Assembly (NCBI GenBank): GCA_014526335.1 | Contig: JACTAT010000061.1 | Coordinates: 2,599,553 to 2,663,552 of the forward strand | Direction: 5' to 3' | Source: Chrysaora quinquecirrha | Taxonomy: Eukaryota; Cnidaria; Scyphozoa; Semaeostomeae; Pelagiidae | DNA: 64,000 bases | In this document: positions 33,001 through 45,300 of the stretch, piece after piece | Position numbering within the stretch: the first letter of the stretch is position 1 | How the letters are laid out: each line of letters starts with the position of its first letter | Notes under the pieces: model-generated | The model's database searches: none | Seen by the model: only the letters and a program-made list of their open reading frames with translations | Told to the model about the DNA's origin: nothing | Program-made: the position numbers and the translations under genes

Positions 33001-34976
33001 ATGGCTCATGGTGTATACTGCTCTAACAGAGAAACATTTGGTATTTCAATCAGTAGAGATCTACTAACAAGATCAGGCTCAAAGAATTGCACATTAGTTG
33101 GTTTGAGTCAACAAGAGGTCTTCTCAAGCGGTGTTCGAATAGCCGTTGGTGTATCATGGCTTGTTCTTATCATTGTCGGAGCAATTTCAAACATCTTTGT
33201 TCTCTTTGTTATTGGTTACCCAAAAAGAATGAGAACAATGGCAAATTGGTTGTTATTCAATCTCGCGTTAGCTGATAGCCTAATGACTGTAATTGCTCTT
33301 CCTATCCTTGGAATATTTCAGACGTTTTTCTACCCAGTCTGGAGATTCCCCGCATGGTCTTGTTATATTTTGAATTGTGCGACGCATATTGGGGCATTGG
33401 CATCAGGTGCATCATTGGCTGCCATTTCAGTGCATCGATTTATCGTGATCAGGTATGTTATACGTTATCCATTAACTTACGAGCTATTGTAATCGTTGCA
33501 GTATCTGCCTGCTTGGGCGCTAGGCATCGACAGGTTCTTTTTAGTATGCCGCTAGGAGAGTGCATGGTCAAATCAAAAGCTGACGACTTGCTTTCGTCGG
33601 GTCGTTGTCAAATCCAGCTATTTCGTGGTTTCATGAGGAAGTCATTGAGGTCAGGGTTCGAGCCCCAGCCAGTAGCGTCACAGCTGGGGTCGAGGTCTCG
33701 CTAGTTTATCTTCTCCTGAAATTCTAGATTTTATCTTCACCTCCGAAAAATATGTCTCTCTATTTCTCGCAATTCTAAGCTAAAGAGCTTTGCTGCAAGA
33801 TTTCCGATGCGATGTCCCGGCTTCTATACAAGCGATGTCCCGGCTTCTATACCGATATATGTAGTCTATAATAGTCTCAAAATATCCCTCTTCTATGGTC
33901 CACCGTTCCGCCACCGTTCCGTTATAGAACAAAGGAGTGTTTTGTCACGAAAGTCTGTTCCCAGTCCGGATGACTGTAAGGGTTATTGAATCTCTTACAT
34001 CTACTATTAAACTAAATAAAATACCACGAAAATTCTCCATCTTTGCCGCTTAAGATAGTCGATATCTCATGTTTCACCTGCAATTTTGTTTCTAAACTAG
34101 CCTGCTTCATCCATTGCGAATCGTTAATTTTATGCACCGTTAATTAATACTGTATGATGATTTCACAGGTTGCGGAAGAAAATTCACTTGACATCGAGGC
34201 ACTTATACATCACAATTGCATTAATATGGATCCTGGCGATTGCTGGGAGTGCTAGCTCAATGACAAGTGCTGGTGTTATATCTATGATCCGTCCAATATA
34301 CGGAAACACCCATTTGACGCGACTTTGCATTCAGATCAACCCAAACGAAGGAAAAGAAGACTTTCAACTTGCCTTCAGATTAATAATGTATGTAATATTC
34401 TCACTGTTCCTTTTCATTTTATACTCAAACATCGGATTATTCTTATACCGTTCTAAATCACCCGGCAACGACAACGGAGTGGGGAAATCTGACCTCCGCA
34501 AGCGTCAAGCGGTGAAAATGCTCTCTGCCGCAACAGCCGCAATGATCATCACTTACTTTCCATATATGGTACTAGTTGCAACGACCCTATTCGCTAAACC
34601 AGGCTACTTCAGCCCTGTATTTGGAATAGAGATATTTGGGAATATTTCTTCATCGCTGAATCACGTTATCAACCCGTTCATCTACTGCGCGTTCAGTTCG
34701 CAATTCCGCGACGGATTCAAATTTATATTCAAGAAGATTTTCGGGAAGAAAATTGGCTTTAAACTTGCGAAGTTTCAGGTCGGTTGCAGCACAAGAAAGG
34801 CTCGAGCGCAGTCTGTGGAGCATCAAGTGGCTATAAAAATTGAAAAATGCCCAAGTTTAAGTCCTGATGAGAGGCCATCGTTGAATAAGAAATCGAACAG
34901 TCAGCTAACCTTGCAAAGCATGCTGGACTCGAAAAGTGATGATACGTCATCTCAACTATCATCAAGCTTTGTTTAG
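33001..34976 (+). CDS. rhodopsin-class (class A) G-protein-coupled receptor
   Basis: Two coding exons, 33001-33452 and 34169-34976, joined in phase 2, give 419 residues. The intron falls just after TM3. Seven hydrophobic segments are visible. TM1 has GAISNIFVLFV, TM2 has LLFNLALADS (the LxxxD sodium-site motif), and TM3 ends in VHRFIVIR, where the usual D/E-R-Y is H-R-F. Cysteines before TM3 (WSCYILNC) and in loop 2 (RLCIQ) can form the conserved disulphide. TM6 lacks a clear CWxP and reads TAAMIITYFPYMV. TM7 has NPFIY. The C-tail is long and Ser-rich, suited to phosphorylation. The ligand class cannot be told; peptide- or amine-type receptors are both possible. A SINE lies in the intron. Confidence 0.92.
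33594..33745 (+). mobile_element. SINE family 1 copy in GPCR intron
   Basis: Plus-oriented. Head 'gttgtcaaatccagct', B box GGTTCGAGCCCC, core 'agcgtcacagctggggtcga', and tail ending 'tatcttcacctcc'. Confidence 0.75.
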
Positions 34977-35677
34977 TATAAAAGAGAGCAGCAAATAGAC
35001 TGAAAAGATTCTGCTATAAAACTCACTCCGGACATTGAGACTTTCTTCAAGCCTTCATCCTGGCTGGCTAGACGATCAAATATTGTTGGACAGCATTGCT
35101 TGTTAAATACGAACGAATTGTTTGACTGATCGGCATCGCAAAACATTGCTCCTCAAACATTTATTGCTTGTGACAAAGAAGTCTTTGTTTTTGAGGTTAT
35201 TCAAGAACTTTGCTACGAAAACTGTAAATTTTTGTCTTATTTATCTAAGTTTTTAAACATTGGTTTTACTTATTTATATTCATTAAACTTCTATATTGTG
35301 TGCTGTGAAAAGTGGTTATGTTTGATTTTTGCATTGACTTTGGAACGTTTTCTTGTAATTGGTTCATCTTTGTCAAAAATTTACGGTTTCCTAAACGAAA
35401 CGATACAAAACAACCCATTTTTCAGCCATTGCCGGAATTTAAGTCTGTTGGTCCCACTTGTCGGAATGTTGAATTTCTCCCCCTGAGACATGGAAACGCT
35501 AGAATTGGGCATTGGAAAAACAAACGGAATTTCTTGTCTTCTAAAAAATTCGTAAACAGACACGACAACAAGTAAAACCTGACTGTATTTGGTTAACTCA
35601 TGACTTTAACAATTTAACAAAACTTCACTTCAATTTTGACAGAAATTAAGCTTTGAACTAAAAACGTTCTCAATTAA
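34977..35677. other. spacer between GPCR and ZNF598
   Basis: Convergent 3' flanks. A degenerate MITE piece lies at about 35,065-35,225 ('gacgatcaaatattgttgg' onward). The open frames at 35,232-35,575 are not recognisable. Confidence 0.45.
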
Positions 35678-38600
35678 TCATTTTGGTTTTCCCCAAGCAC
35701 TTTTCACAGATTTCGGCTGTTTTTGCCAAGTTTGTAGTTTCGGTTTCGCAGCAACTGGCAATTCAGGAAAATCATTTTCAACGTGAATATCCATATGTGT
35801 TTTCGCTTCTTTTTTCGATAATGAAATTCCACAAATTTTGCATAGTATGAGATCCAGATCTTTCTTATTTGTAATTTTCGCATTTCTTGGTTTCGTGTCA
35901 CCTATATTTTTCTCAATTTTAACCTCGTCTGGTCTAACAAACTTCTCCTTTTCTCCGTTAACAACCTTCCCTCCACCATTAGTCTTTGAACCATGTTTTG
36001 TATCAAAATGAAAATTATAAACAGCGAGTAATTCTTCTTGTTTAAGTTTATCAGGCAATAAATCCACCAACTCGAAGAAAACTGTCTCCATATTCGTTCC
36101 AAGAAGATCAGTGATAAAATCATAATATTGAGAAGCGTTTATTTCGGATCTACGAAAACTTCCACTTAAATCTTTAAACTTGTCAAAATCACCATCACTG
36201 AGCAAACTTTTAATCAGCTGTATCAACTCTAAGTTCCTTTCCTGAATTGACCTTGTGTTGTCGACTGATTTTACATTATAGCTGGCCTGTGTCTGTTTCT
36301 TAATCCCCGGAGGCATACCATTGGCATGGACCGGAGCATCGCGTTTTGCTGTCATGCCTGGTGGAGCTTTCTGGCTTGCTACTGCTGAAAGTTTTCCGGT
36401 CTTATCCATACCAGGAGGTGCCTTACTAACTGGACCCTTTTCTGGTTCTTGCTCCACTTTTCTTATCCCCGGCGGTGACTTGCTTTTCTGCTTTGTTGAA
36501 GATATTGCAGTTGCCTTAACACTGGATGGATTTTCATAGCCATTCGTAGTAATTTTCTTTCCAATCATTACTTTAGTATCCTTTTTTCTTACAGCAGTTG
36601 CATTTTTGTAAGACACACCTAAATCTCCGATTTCTGCTTTTAGATTGGCATTACCAAGACTTGGAAAGGCATCCTGAGAAGTCAGATTCATATTGTTAGA
36701 AAATTTCGACCAAGATAGATTGCCTTGCTCTCGTGAGCTATCCAGTGCTTTCCTTTCAGCGGTCTGTTTGTTCGCTCTTCCTTTGATTATATCTGCTGCA
36801 GTAACTGATGATGCCGATGCTGCTGTGGCAGATGCTGCTGATTGTGCTGATGCTGATCTAGATGCTGGTACCATCGAATTGGCTGCTGATGCAACATGAC
36901 CAGGCATTGTTGCGACTGTACTCGATGCTGATGATCCTGTTCTAGATGCTGGTGCCATCGAGTTGGCTGCTGAAGCAACATGACCAGGCGCTGTTGCAAC
37001 TGAAACGGATGCTGATGGTGCTGGTCTAGATGCTGGTGCTACCAATCCGGGTGCTGATTCGCTGTTTTGTGATCTATCATTCCTGCTTTGACTTTTTGCT
37101 CCTTCTACTGACTCCTGAGCCAGTTTCCTTTTGTTTCTTTCACCTTCTTTTTCCTCGTCTGTATGATTTTTCTGGCTAAAAATTCAAGAGACATAATTCA
37201 ATAGACTTAGTAATGTTTGAGTAGAAAGAAATTTCAAAATTGCTAGAAACAGCGGAAACATGTCGAGTGTACTTTAAGGCTTCGATTCACCTGACACTTC
37301 TCAGAGTATAAACGTCAGAAACAAATCGAAACAATAGACTGATGCAGAATTCATACGCAGATTGAAATGCATCAATCAGAAAATGAAGCTATATTGGCAT
37401 TGTGTTTTGAAGACCAATCAGCTTGTGGGATACTGCAAGATTAACAATAGAAATCAATTGAAGGATCCATTCCGAATTGGACAAAATAAGGGCTATTCGA
37501 ATTGAAAACGCTCATACTGAGGATGTTATTTTGGATGGTTTCCACTAGAAGATCGTAAGTTTTTCCGCTGATAAAAAGTATGGTCTGCAAAAGTGCCCTT
37601 TTGTGTTTACCTTTTGACTAAAAAGCTAAGCACTTGACAAGGAGCATGGAGAGCATGTAGTGCTCTATTCTAAACTGTACCTGCCAGTGTATTAGCTCAT
37701 CAATAGCTTTCACATTATAGTAGAGATTGGCAACCCATCGTCAGGCAGTGAAAAACTTTGCTCTTCTCTCATTTTTTCGATCAGACCAATGCAATAAGTA
37801 AGAGAAAAACCACATTTCTTATTGCCCCATGATGGAAGACAGATCTCTCTCAAAACATGGCCCTAGTCAAATGTTTTTCATGATACGTGGTGATGATCAT
37901 ATGTCTGATACAGTGTCAGAAACAGCCTTGAAAAGCAAAAAAGCAAAAAGTTGAACGACATTGAGCAACCTTGAGACTTAAAACATGGCTTTTTTACAAA
38001 CTTTACCTGTCTGTCTTGACATCCTTTCTGTTACTGTAGCTTCTCTGATCTGCATTGGACCGTTTTTCAGCTAAATTTCTCTGCATCTTTCTTGTTCCAT
38101 AATCAATGTCAACATTCAACTGGCGTGCCTGTTTTGCAGCAACTTTACTCATCTTTCTGCTATGTTTTGCTAGTTTATGAGCCTGAAAATCAATATCCGA
38201 ACGAAAAGCTGAGGTGAATTTCTCATGGACACATTCATCTTGTTCACAAAGGAAATGTTCATCTCTGAAATGCTCTCTCAAGAATTCATAATCTGCAAAA
38301 TAATCTTGCTTTCCATCTTTCTCACAAAAATGACACCAAAAGTGATTTTTTCTTAGATGAGTTAGTAATTCATCATTACCCAAATACCTTTCACTGCAGA
38401 AGTCGCATTGAGGATGTCCTTTATGTGACTTATCATCAGGATCACCAGTTTTCCTATGTGTGACAAGCTCAGAGCGAGTATACACACGGAACTCTTTTGG
38501 GAAGATTTTCAGGTTTTTGACACACAGATCACAATACTGCTTGTCGTGGACTTGCCTGGCATGACGGCGTAGCTCAGCAAAGCTTCCAAAATTTGTTTTG

Positions 38601-40186
38601 TCTGTGCAGATTGGACAGGAATAATACAGCAGCTCTTCGTAAGAGTTTTTTACATTTTCACTTTGGAAGAATATGCCAAATTTTGGTGCTTTTAACATGC
38701 CTTTTAGGTCAAGATCTTTGAAAGGGATATGATCTTCAATAAAAGCAACCTGAAATGCATACAAATGACAAAATCAGTAAAATGCATTAGGGGTATTAAG
38801 CAGGCACACGTATAGGTAATTTTTTACAGAACTCTGCCTGACATTTTAGAAGTTTTTGTTGCAAACAGATTTTGGCCAACTTCTACTAAAACAAAGGGCA
38901 ACATGTTCTGAAAAGGGTTACAGGAGGGTTAGCATCAGCATCAGGGATCAAAATTGGGGCTTAGGGGGTTTCAGTTATTGCATTCCAGAATAAGGGGGGC
39001 ATCAGGTTTTGCATTTGCATTTTAGGGCATCAATCAGGTTTTGCATTTTTGAATCAGAGGTAGCTTAATTTGTCACTTTTTGCATTAAGGGTCTGGTTTG
39101 CAGAGTATGGCCTTTTTCAATGAGATCTCGGGTGTTTAAGAGCCCCTCTCTATTGTTTAATCCCATTGTTAGCCTATTGTTCTATTGAAAAACTCAGGTG
39201 TGCAATTTCCCAACTCTGCAATGGGGTTTAGGGTTAGAGGGGAGGTGTTGGGTTTCAGTTTTTATTGTTTTTCCCTGCAATGATCCAAACTTGCCTGCTT
39301 AACTGCATCCTGGAAGTCCTTGTGCAACCCCCTAAACTGCACTGATAACAAGTGAAGATTCTCCAGGGGGTTCTTCTGTGGTTGAATGGGTACGTATGAG
39401 CTACTCATTGGGGTAGGGTTTTGCCAAGGTACCTTTTGGGTATCTTGTTACCGATTTTGGTACACATTCAGAATTTGGTATCAAAGGTCCCTTCAAATAT
39501 TAAAGTAATGACATCAGTCTATTTGACTGCTATTTTAGTCCAGGCAGGTTTCTGTTTTTGGTTCAAAATATTTGGTATCCATTTGGGTATCTTTTTCCTG
39601 ATTTGTAGGCAGTACTGCTGAGAGGGGGGGTCCAGGAGGTTCAGAGGTCCGGGGCCCAGGTTGTGAAGGGGCCCATGAAAATTGAAATTCTTTGAATTTT
39701 TCCCCTTATGAAACCTCCTAAAGGCTTCATAAGGGGAAATGATTAGATTACTCTAGGGCTGCTCTGCCTCCCGATGGATCTGTTTTTAGGTATCCTTTTG
39801 TGTCCTTTTTGACCCAACAGAGGCTCGTATGTACCCTGTTTTTCTGGAAGAACCCCCAGGGGAAAATTCAGTCATATTGCTATATATACCTTATCCAGAT
39901 CCAAACGACAAACTGCACAATATTTTTCCAGGCATAAAACCCGCATTCTGCTGGAACATTTAAAACAAACAACATGATCACAAGATCCTTTGGCTAAGAT
40001 ACTCATTTCTTCACAACACAGAACACAGATTTTTTCATCATGAAGTATCTCTTCCTTGGTGGGGCTATCATCCTTTCTCTCAGAATCACGTTTTCTCTGA
40101 CCACCATGTTTGCCCTGTGGCTGTGGTGATGACTTAGGCCCGAATTTCATGATCTTCTTTTGCCTCTTGTCTTGTCGTGATGCCAT
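35678..40186 (-). CDS. ZNF598: ZNF598-type E3 ubiquitin ligase (ribosome collision sensor)
   Basis: Senses collided ribosomes, ubiquitinates small-subunit proteins to start ribosome quality control, and represses initiation through GIGYF-4EHP. Three exons, 40186-39890, about 38749-38007 and 37175-35678, give about 845 residues. Exon 1 encodes the RING (C-V-L-C, then CDHVVCFKCSSRM and CAVC). Exon 2 encodes the run of C2H2-like fingers (SCPICTDK, HARQVH, YCDLC, QCDFCSERY, HLRKNHFWCHFC, HFRDEHFLC). Exon 3 is low-complexity, with two full copies and one partial copy of an APGHVASAANSM-PASR repeat, an AFPSLG motif, four PPG(I/M) motifs at 36302-36478, and a final single zinc finger (LCKICGISLSKKEAKTHMDIH). 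The gene appears intact. Confidence 0.94.
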
Positions 40187-40399
40187 ATTTATCCTCTATT
40201 TATGTTAAAATAAACTCTTCAATAACTAAAATTAACTATATAATTAAAGAAATAAGTTGTTTAGCGGAGAAATTGGAAAAATTGTTCGCCTTGCAACGAG
40301 AAAGCAAAAGTCGTCCTCACCAATTTCTTCCACCTGAACAATCACTGCAAGCGCAACCGCTGTACAAAGTCTCCACGTTTCATCTTATTGTGCAATAAA

Positions 40400-40423
40400 T
40401 GACGTCATCGGAAAATGACGTCC
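40400..40423. promoter_or_regulatory. paired CRE/ATF-like sites upstream of ZNF598
   Basis: TGACGTCA at 40400-40407 and TGACGTCC at 40416-40423, about 215 bp upstream of the ZNF598 start, in the divergent space toward exportin-6. Another TGACGTCA is at 40984-40991. Function is inferred from motif and position. Confidence 0.45.
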
Positions 40424-42382
40424 CGTGATTTTGACTTGATTTTCAAAACAATTTCATTCCTTATTTAAGGGTTTCTTTTTACCCAGAATTCAGGTTTAGC
40501 ACCAAAAATTTGGTCCAGGTAAAAATTTTCACACCCCTATAATACACCTTTTCAATTAAGAGCCTCGTTTTCAAAATTTGTGAAAATTTGTTCGTACGAA
40601 AATTTTGACCCCAGATTCAGATTGAGCAACTTCATTTTAGTATTGACGCAAATGTGTACGCTTCTAGTCCTTACGATGTTGATTTTACAGCGACGAAAAG
40701 TTTGAAATCTATAAAGGATTTGACCGTGAAATATCGCTCGGGGTGAAATTTTACACCCCCAGCCATTTTTCACGGTCAAATCCTTTATAACATTTCAAAC
40801 TTTTAATCGCTATATAATGAACATCGTAAGGAATAGAAGCGTAAAAATTTGCCCAAACACTAAAACGAAGGTGCTGAATTCGAATCTGGTGTCGAAATGC
40901 TTCTATGACACAATTTTAATTTTTTTTGAAAACGAAGCCCTTAGTTGAAAAGGTGTATTCCGGGTTTCCTGCTGAGATACTGATGACGTCATAAATTTAA
41001 TGACGCAATCAAGGGAGGTGAGATCAGGGGACTGGGCAATAGGTGGAAGTCAAAGCTCGATCTGATAAGAGAAATGCTCCGCTGCAATGCAATGATGGAT
41101 TTTGCAATTTTGCATCATTAACTTCATGGATGGAAAAATACACGTTAGAACTGTTTTGATGACATGAAAAAGTCTCCATATCTGAGATGGTAAGGCAGTG
41201 GGCTTATTGTTAAATTTTATAAGCAAGGAGAAACGTTGCAATAATAAAGTTTGGCTCTCTGGCCTAAGTTGGGTTGGGATGGTTCAGGAAGGGAAATGCC
41301 ATTTCCGAAATGGCCTGTGGGATGGGCAAAATACTGGGCAAGGAGAATTTTTCTGGGGATTAGGAATAGGAAGAGCTTGGCGAAAATGAGACTTTTTGCA
41401 GAATGATTTTGTCAAAAATGGGTTACCCTGAGTCCAGAGATGCTAAAGGTTAAGCAGTAGTAATACTTATTTCTCATATGCTTTCAAGATGTTTCCCCAA
41501 CCTCCAATTTGCCCAACTTCCTTTCTCACCCACCCTTCTAAGAGGTTTTGCCCAACCCATGGTACCATGGGGTCCAGGTTGGAAAATATGCAAGTTTCAG
41601 CCTGACACATCATTGTGAGCAGATTGAGAAAACAAAAGGCAAATAACATAACAATAGGTCAAACAATAGGAGATGTGTGGGCGTAATTGCCAGTGGGAGC
41701 AAGTTTTCTAACCTGGGCCATGGTACATTCCATTTATATATACAACACACTAAAGATCAAACAATGAACAATAGAAGGAAAAATAGAAAGTCACTCTCCC
41801 ATGCCAGAGATCAGGGACCAGCTTGGGCAAAAAAAAGTGGTACAAGTGGAGTGTAGTGGGGGGGGGGCTTTCATAAGGAAATGAAAATACTAAAAAATTG
41901 TACCTTCCTTTACCCCTAGCCTTGGTTGGAAAGTCTATCTTGCATTGCAGAGAAATCTGTCTTGCAACGAGAAGGCTGTGGGAAGAAATCTCAGATTTGG
42001 GGGGGGGGGCTAAACAACTGAAAAGTATATAATGAGGTAATTATTTTATGATGTCATACTATTGTTTTCAAAATTATTGGAGGGGCTGAAGCCCCCCAGC
42101 ATCCCTTTTCTGACAGCCCTGATGGGTAAAACAATATGACAACATAACTACTTGAATCAAACCAAAACAAAGTCTACTGATTCTTGCCTTATTTTAAACA
42201 TGTTTCTGAGAAAATTAGGGGTTGATATGAGAATATGAATAATGGGTTGAAAAACAAGTGATTCAAATGGTATTATTGAAGCTAATGTTTTCTAATGAAA
42301 AGACATGTGTCAAGATTATATCTCGGTCATTGTTTTTGACTTTTGTGTTTTGGTGTTTTCTAATGATGTGAAATATTTTCAG
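40424..42382. other. ZNF598-XPO6 divergent spacer
   Basis: Contains the foldback MITE at 40545-40958, which is a recent insertion in promoter space. The rest is AT-rich with G runs (41,859-41,868 and 42,001-42,009) and no recognisable gene. The first coding exon of exportin-6, expected to hold only the start codon and a few bases, should lie here or just inside, but I cannot place it. Confidence 0.4.
40545..40958. mobile_element. foldback MITE, ~414 bp
   Basis: Nearly full-length inverted repeat. It begins AATACACCTTTTCAATTAAG and ends with the complement CTTAGTTGAAAAGGTGTATT. Both arms carry 'agcgtacac/aaattt', 'gtccttacgatgtt' and 'atttgaccgtga' blocks around a short centre near 40,745. 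No coding capacity. A partial copy is in ECSIT intron 2, and a terminal scrap is near 43,022-43,050. Confidence 0.8.
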
Positions 42383-45300
42383 GGTTCTGAAAAGGAAACA
42401 CTCACGGCACTTGAGAATCTCCTAGATGAGTTTTCAATGGAAACACAACTAATGAAAGGAAAAGAGCAATCGGTTTGTTTGTTTATTAGAGTTAGAACTA
42501 CAGTATTTTCCTCCTCTCTTGTTGATTCAGATTTCCTATTCAGAGATAAGACTGCATCATGCTTTCATACTTCAATGGGATTCAGACCTCTCCAAGTCTT
42601 GGTGATGATTGGGGGCAACCACCCCGCATGCCCCCCTTTGGCTATGCCATTGCCAATACTTTTTCTGTGGGTACAAGTTTATGACCATTGAAGTTCAGTT
42701 TGGGTGTGGTTGTGGCTGTGGCTTTTCAAGTCTTTACCCTTCAGTAGGAAAATTTGAGATCAAGATTTTTGGAGAACTGCAAAGTTCAAGTTCCCCTTGA
42801 GATCACAAAAATGTATCAATTTGAGGGTTGAGGTAAAGTGGTACACAATTTTCTTATTGTTTTTTAGAGGAAGTTCTGGACAGTTTCAGCCATCAAGAAG
42901 GGGCTTGGAGACAATGCATATATTTCTTATCAAGTTCAAGTAATCATTATGTCCATATGTATTCACTGAGTATATTTGAGGTGAGGTTGCTGTTTAATTT
43001 TGATTTTTTCTGTCTGTGTGTACTCCTTTTCAACTAAGAGCCCCCTTTTTGAAATTTTCGAAAAGTTAAATGCATCTTTAAGTATCCTTTTGTATTGTGG
43101 AGAAAAGCTGAGGCTTCTTTTTAACATACATTAACTTCTTTGTCTGACACTCCTCAGAGTATAAATGTCAGTAACAAGACCATATACCTAGCTTAGACGC
43201 AGATCAAAATGCACCAAAACATGAAAACTGAAGCTGGACTGGTGTTGTGTTTTGAAAATCAATCAAGTGGGCAGACCAATAGAATGATTGAAGACCCTGG
43301 CAAAACAATCAAACATTGTTGGTCAAACATTTGTAACTTGCTTTGCAAGCAAAATGTTTGACTATTTGGCCACATCAAAAACATTGCTCTTTCAACATTT
43401 TTTGCTTGCATCAAGCAAAAAATGTTTTTCAACTTTTTCAAAAACATCACGCCACAAATTTTGCTTACTTGTGCATTTCAAGCAATGTTTGATCGTTTGG
43501 CCGTTTTTCCAACATGTCTTGACAAACATTTATTTTGTTATTTTCAAACTTCAAAAACTTGCAAAAATTCGGCACCTGGCAACATCTCTTAGCAACAAGT
43601 CAATCATGCTTGCACATTAGCAATGACTTCATATTCGAAAATGTTAGACAGCAATGTTTTTGGACATGTCCAAACAGTCAAACATTTGTTGTACAGCAAA
43701 TTTGAAATGTTTGACTAACAATGTTTGATCGTTTGGCCAGGGCCAAATGAGAAAACGAACCCTATCTGTCTGCAGAACCAAACTTTTGGTTTTCGATGTA
43801 GACAGATTCCAAAACTTGAATGTCATTTGAAAATCTTTTCCCACTGTAATAAAAAGATCTTTTTATCTCCTCTTTTCAGAAACTGGTGAACCAAAGATGG
43901 TTTGGCATGCCTTCTGACAGCAAACAAGAAATACGAAAATTCTGCACGCAGTTTCTCATGTTACCAAATACTCAATGTCCAGTATTTATCAAGAAGAAAA
44001 TGGCAAAAGTCTATGTTGATATTGGGCGATTGGATTGGCCACAATTCTTTCCTGATTTCTACCATAACATGCTACAGGTTTTCAAATGTTTTGCTAAATA
44101 GGAACATTCTCTTACACATGTTAAGTCTGACAATTGCTTGTCAAACACATTGTTTGACCGTTTGGTTACATCACAAAACAGTGCTCGTGAAACATTTTTG
44201 CTCGCTGCAAGCGTAGAATGTTTTTTGAAGTTCTTCAAAAACATTGCGTAATGGATTTTAATTGTCAAGCAATGTTTTTGCAACATGGTTAAAGGGTCGA
44301 ACCTAGGTTATGAAACAAAATCTCAATGTTTGACCAACAATTTTTGCTCGTTTGGCCAGAGCCTAAAGACACAGTAAAGAAGAGCTGGAAGGAACTATAC
44401 AACAAGGAACATTTTACGTTTAGTAACCTCTTTTGGTTCAAAAGTTAAGGGGTGAATGTAAATCGTGCAAATTTGTGCTATCATTTTCGCAGGAAGAGCC
44501 CTAAATTTGCGAAATCCATATCCATAGGCTTACAAAAAAGTTCCGAGACTTAAGCAACCCATAAACAACTCAAAGGGCTGAGATCTAAGATTTTTTAAGC
44601 AACTCTTAGGGTTGCCTCTAATTCGAGTTGCTTTGGAAAAAGAGTGTATGTCAAAATCGAAGTTTTGAAGTTTTGAACTACTCAAAGACATTTTCTTAAT
44701 GACTCAAATTTCTTGGCATTTGTTTAATACATCTTTTATAAATTCTATCATTTTTTAAATTGTTTTTTGATGTTTAGTTCTTCAGGAATGATTCAACTAT
44801 AACCCTTGGTTTGACATTACTTCAAATGACGTCAGAAGAATTCATATCACCAAGGGAAGATCTTAATAATGCCCGGAAGCAAGAACTCCGGTCTCTTTTA
44901 CTTGAACAAGCAGCCAGAACTCTTGAACAGATTACACATTCTTGATTCAATAATACAAAAATTAAAACTTCAAACAAGCACTGTAACGCCACCATCATCA
45001 CCAAGACAGCAGTCGCCATTTTCTTCACCCCGCAGATCACCTACTCCTACAAGCAGTTCATCACCTTTTCTCAGCATCAGCAATATCTCTTCAAGTAATA
45101 CTTTCCTGAATCAGAATTTCACAAAGCAAGAGCTTGGAGGGTTTTTACCGAATCTTGATGCTTCTACCGAGGAAATAGTTCTAGCAGCGTTGAGTTGTAT
45201 CCATCAATTCTACAGCTGGATACCATTACAGAATCTAATCTCATCGAATCTGGTAGGAAAGCTGTTTATGTTTGCTGGATATGGATATACGGGGTCTACT

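Noticed and set aside
36321..36899. Plus-strand Ala/Asp-rich open frames
   Set aside because: Antisense shadows of ZNF598 exon 3.
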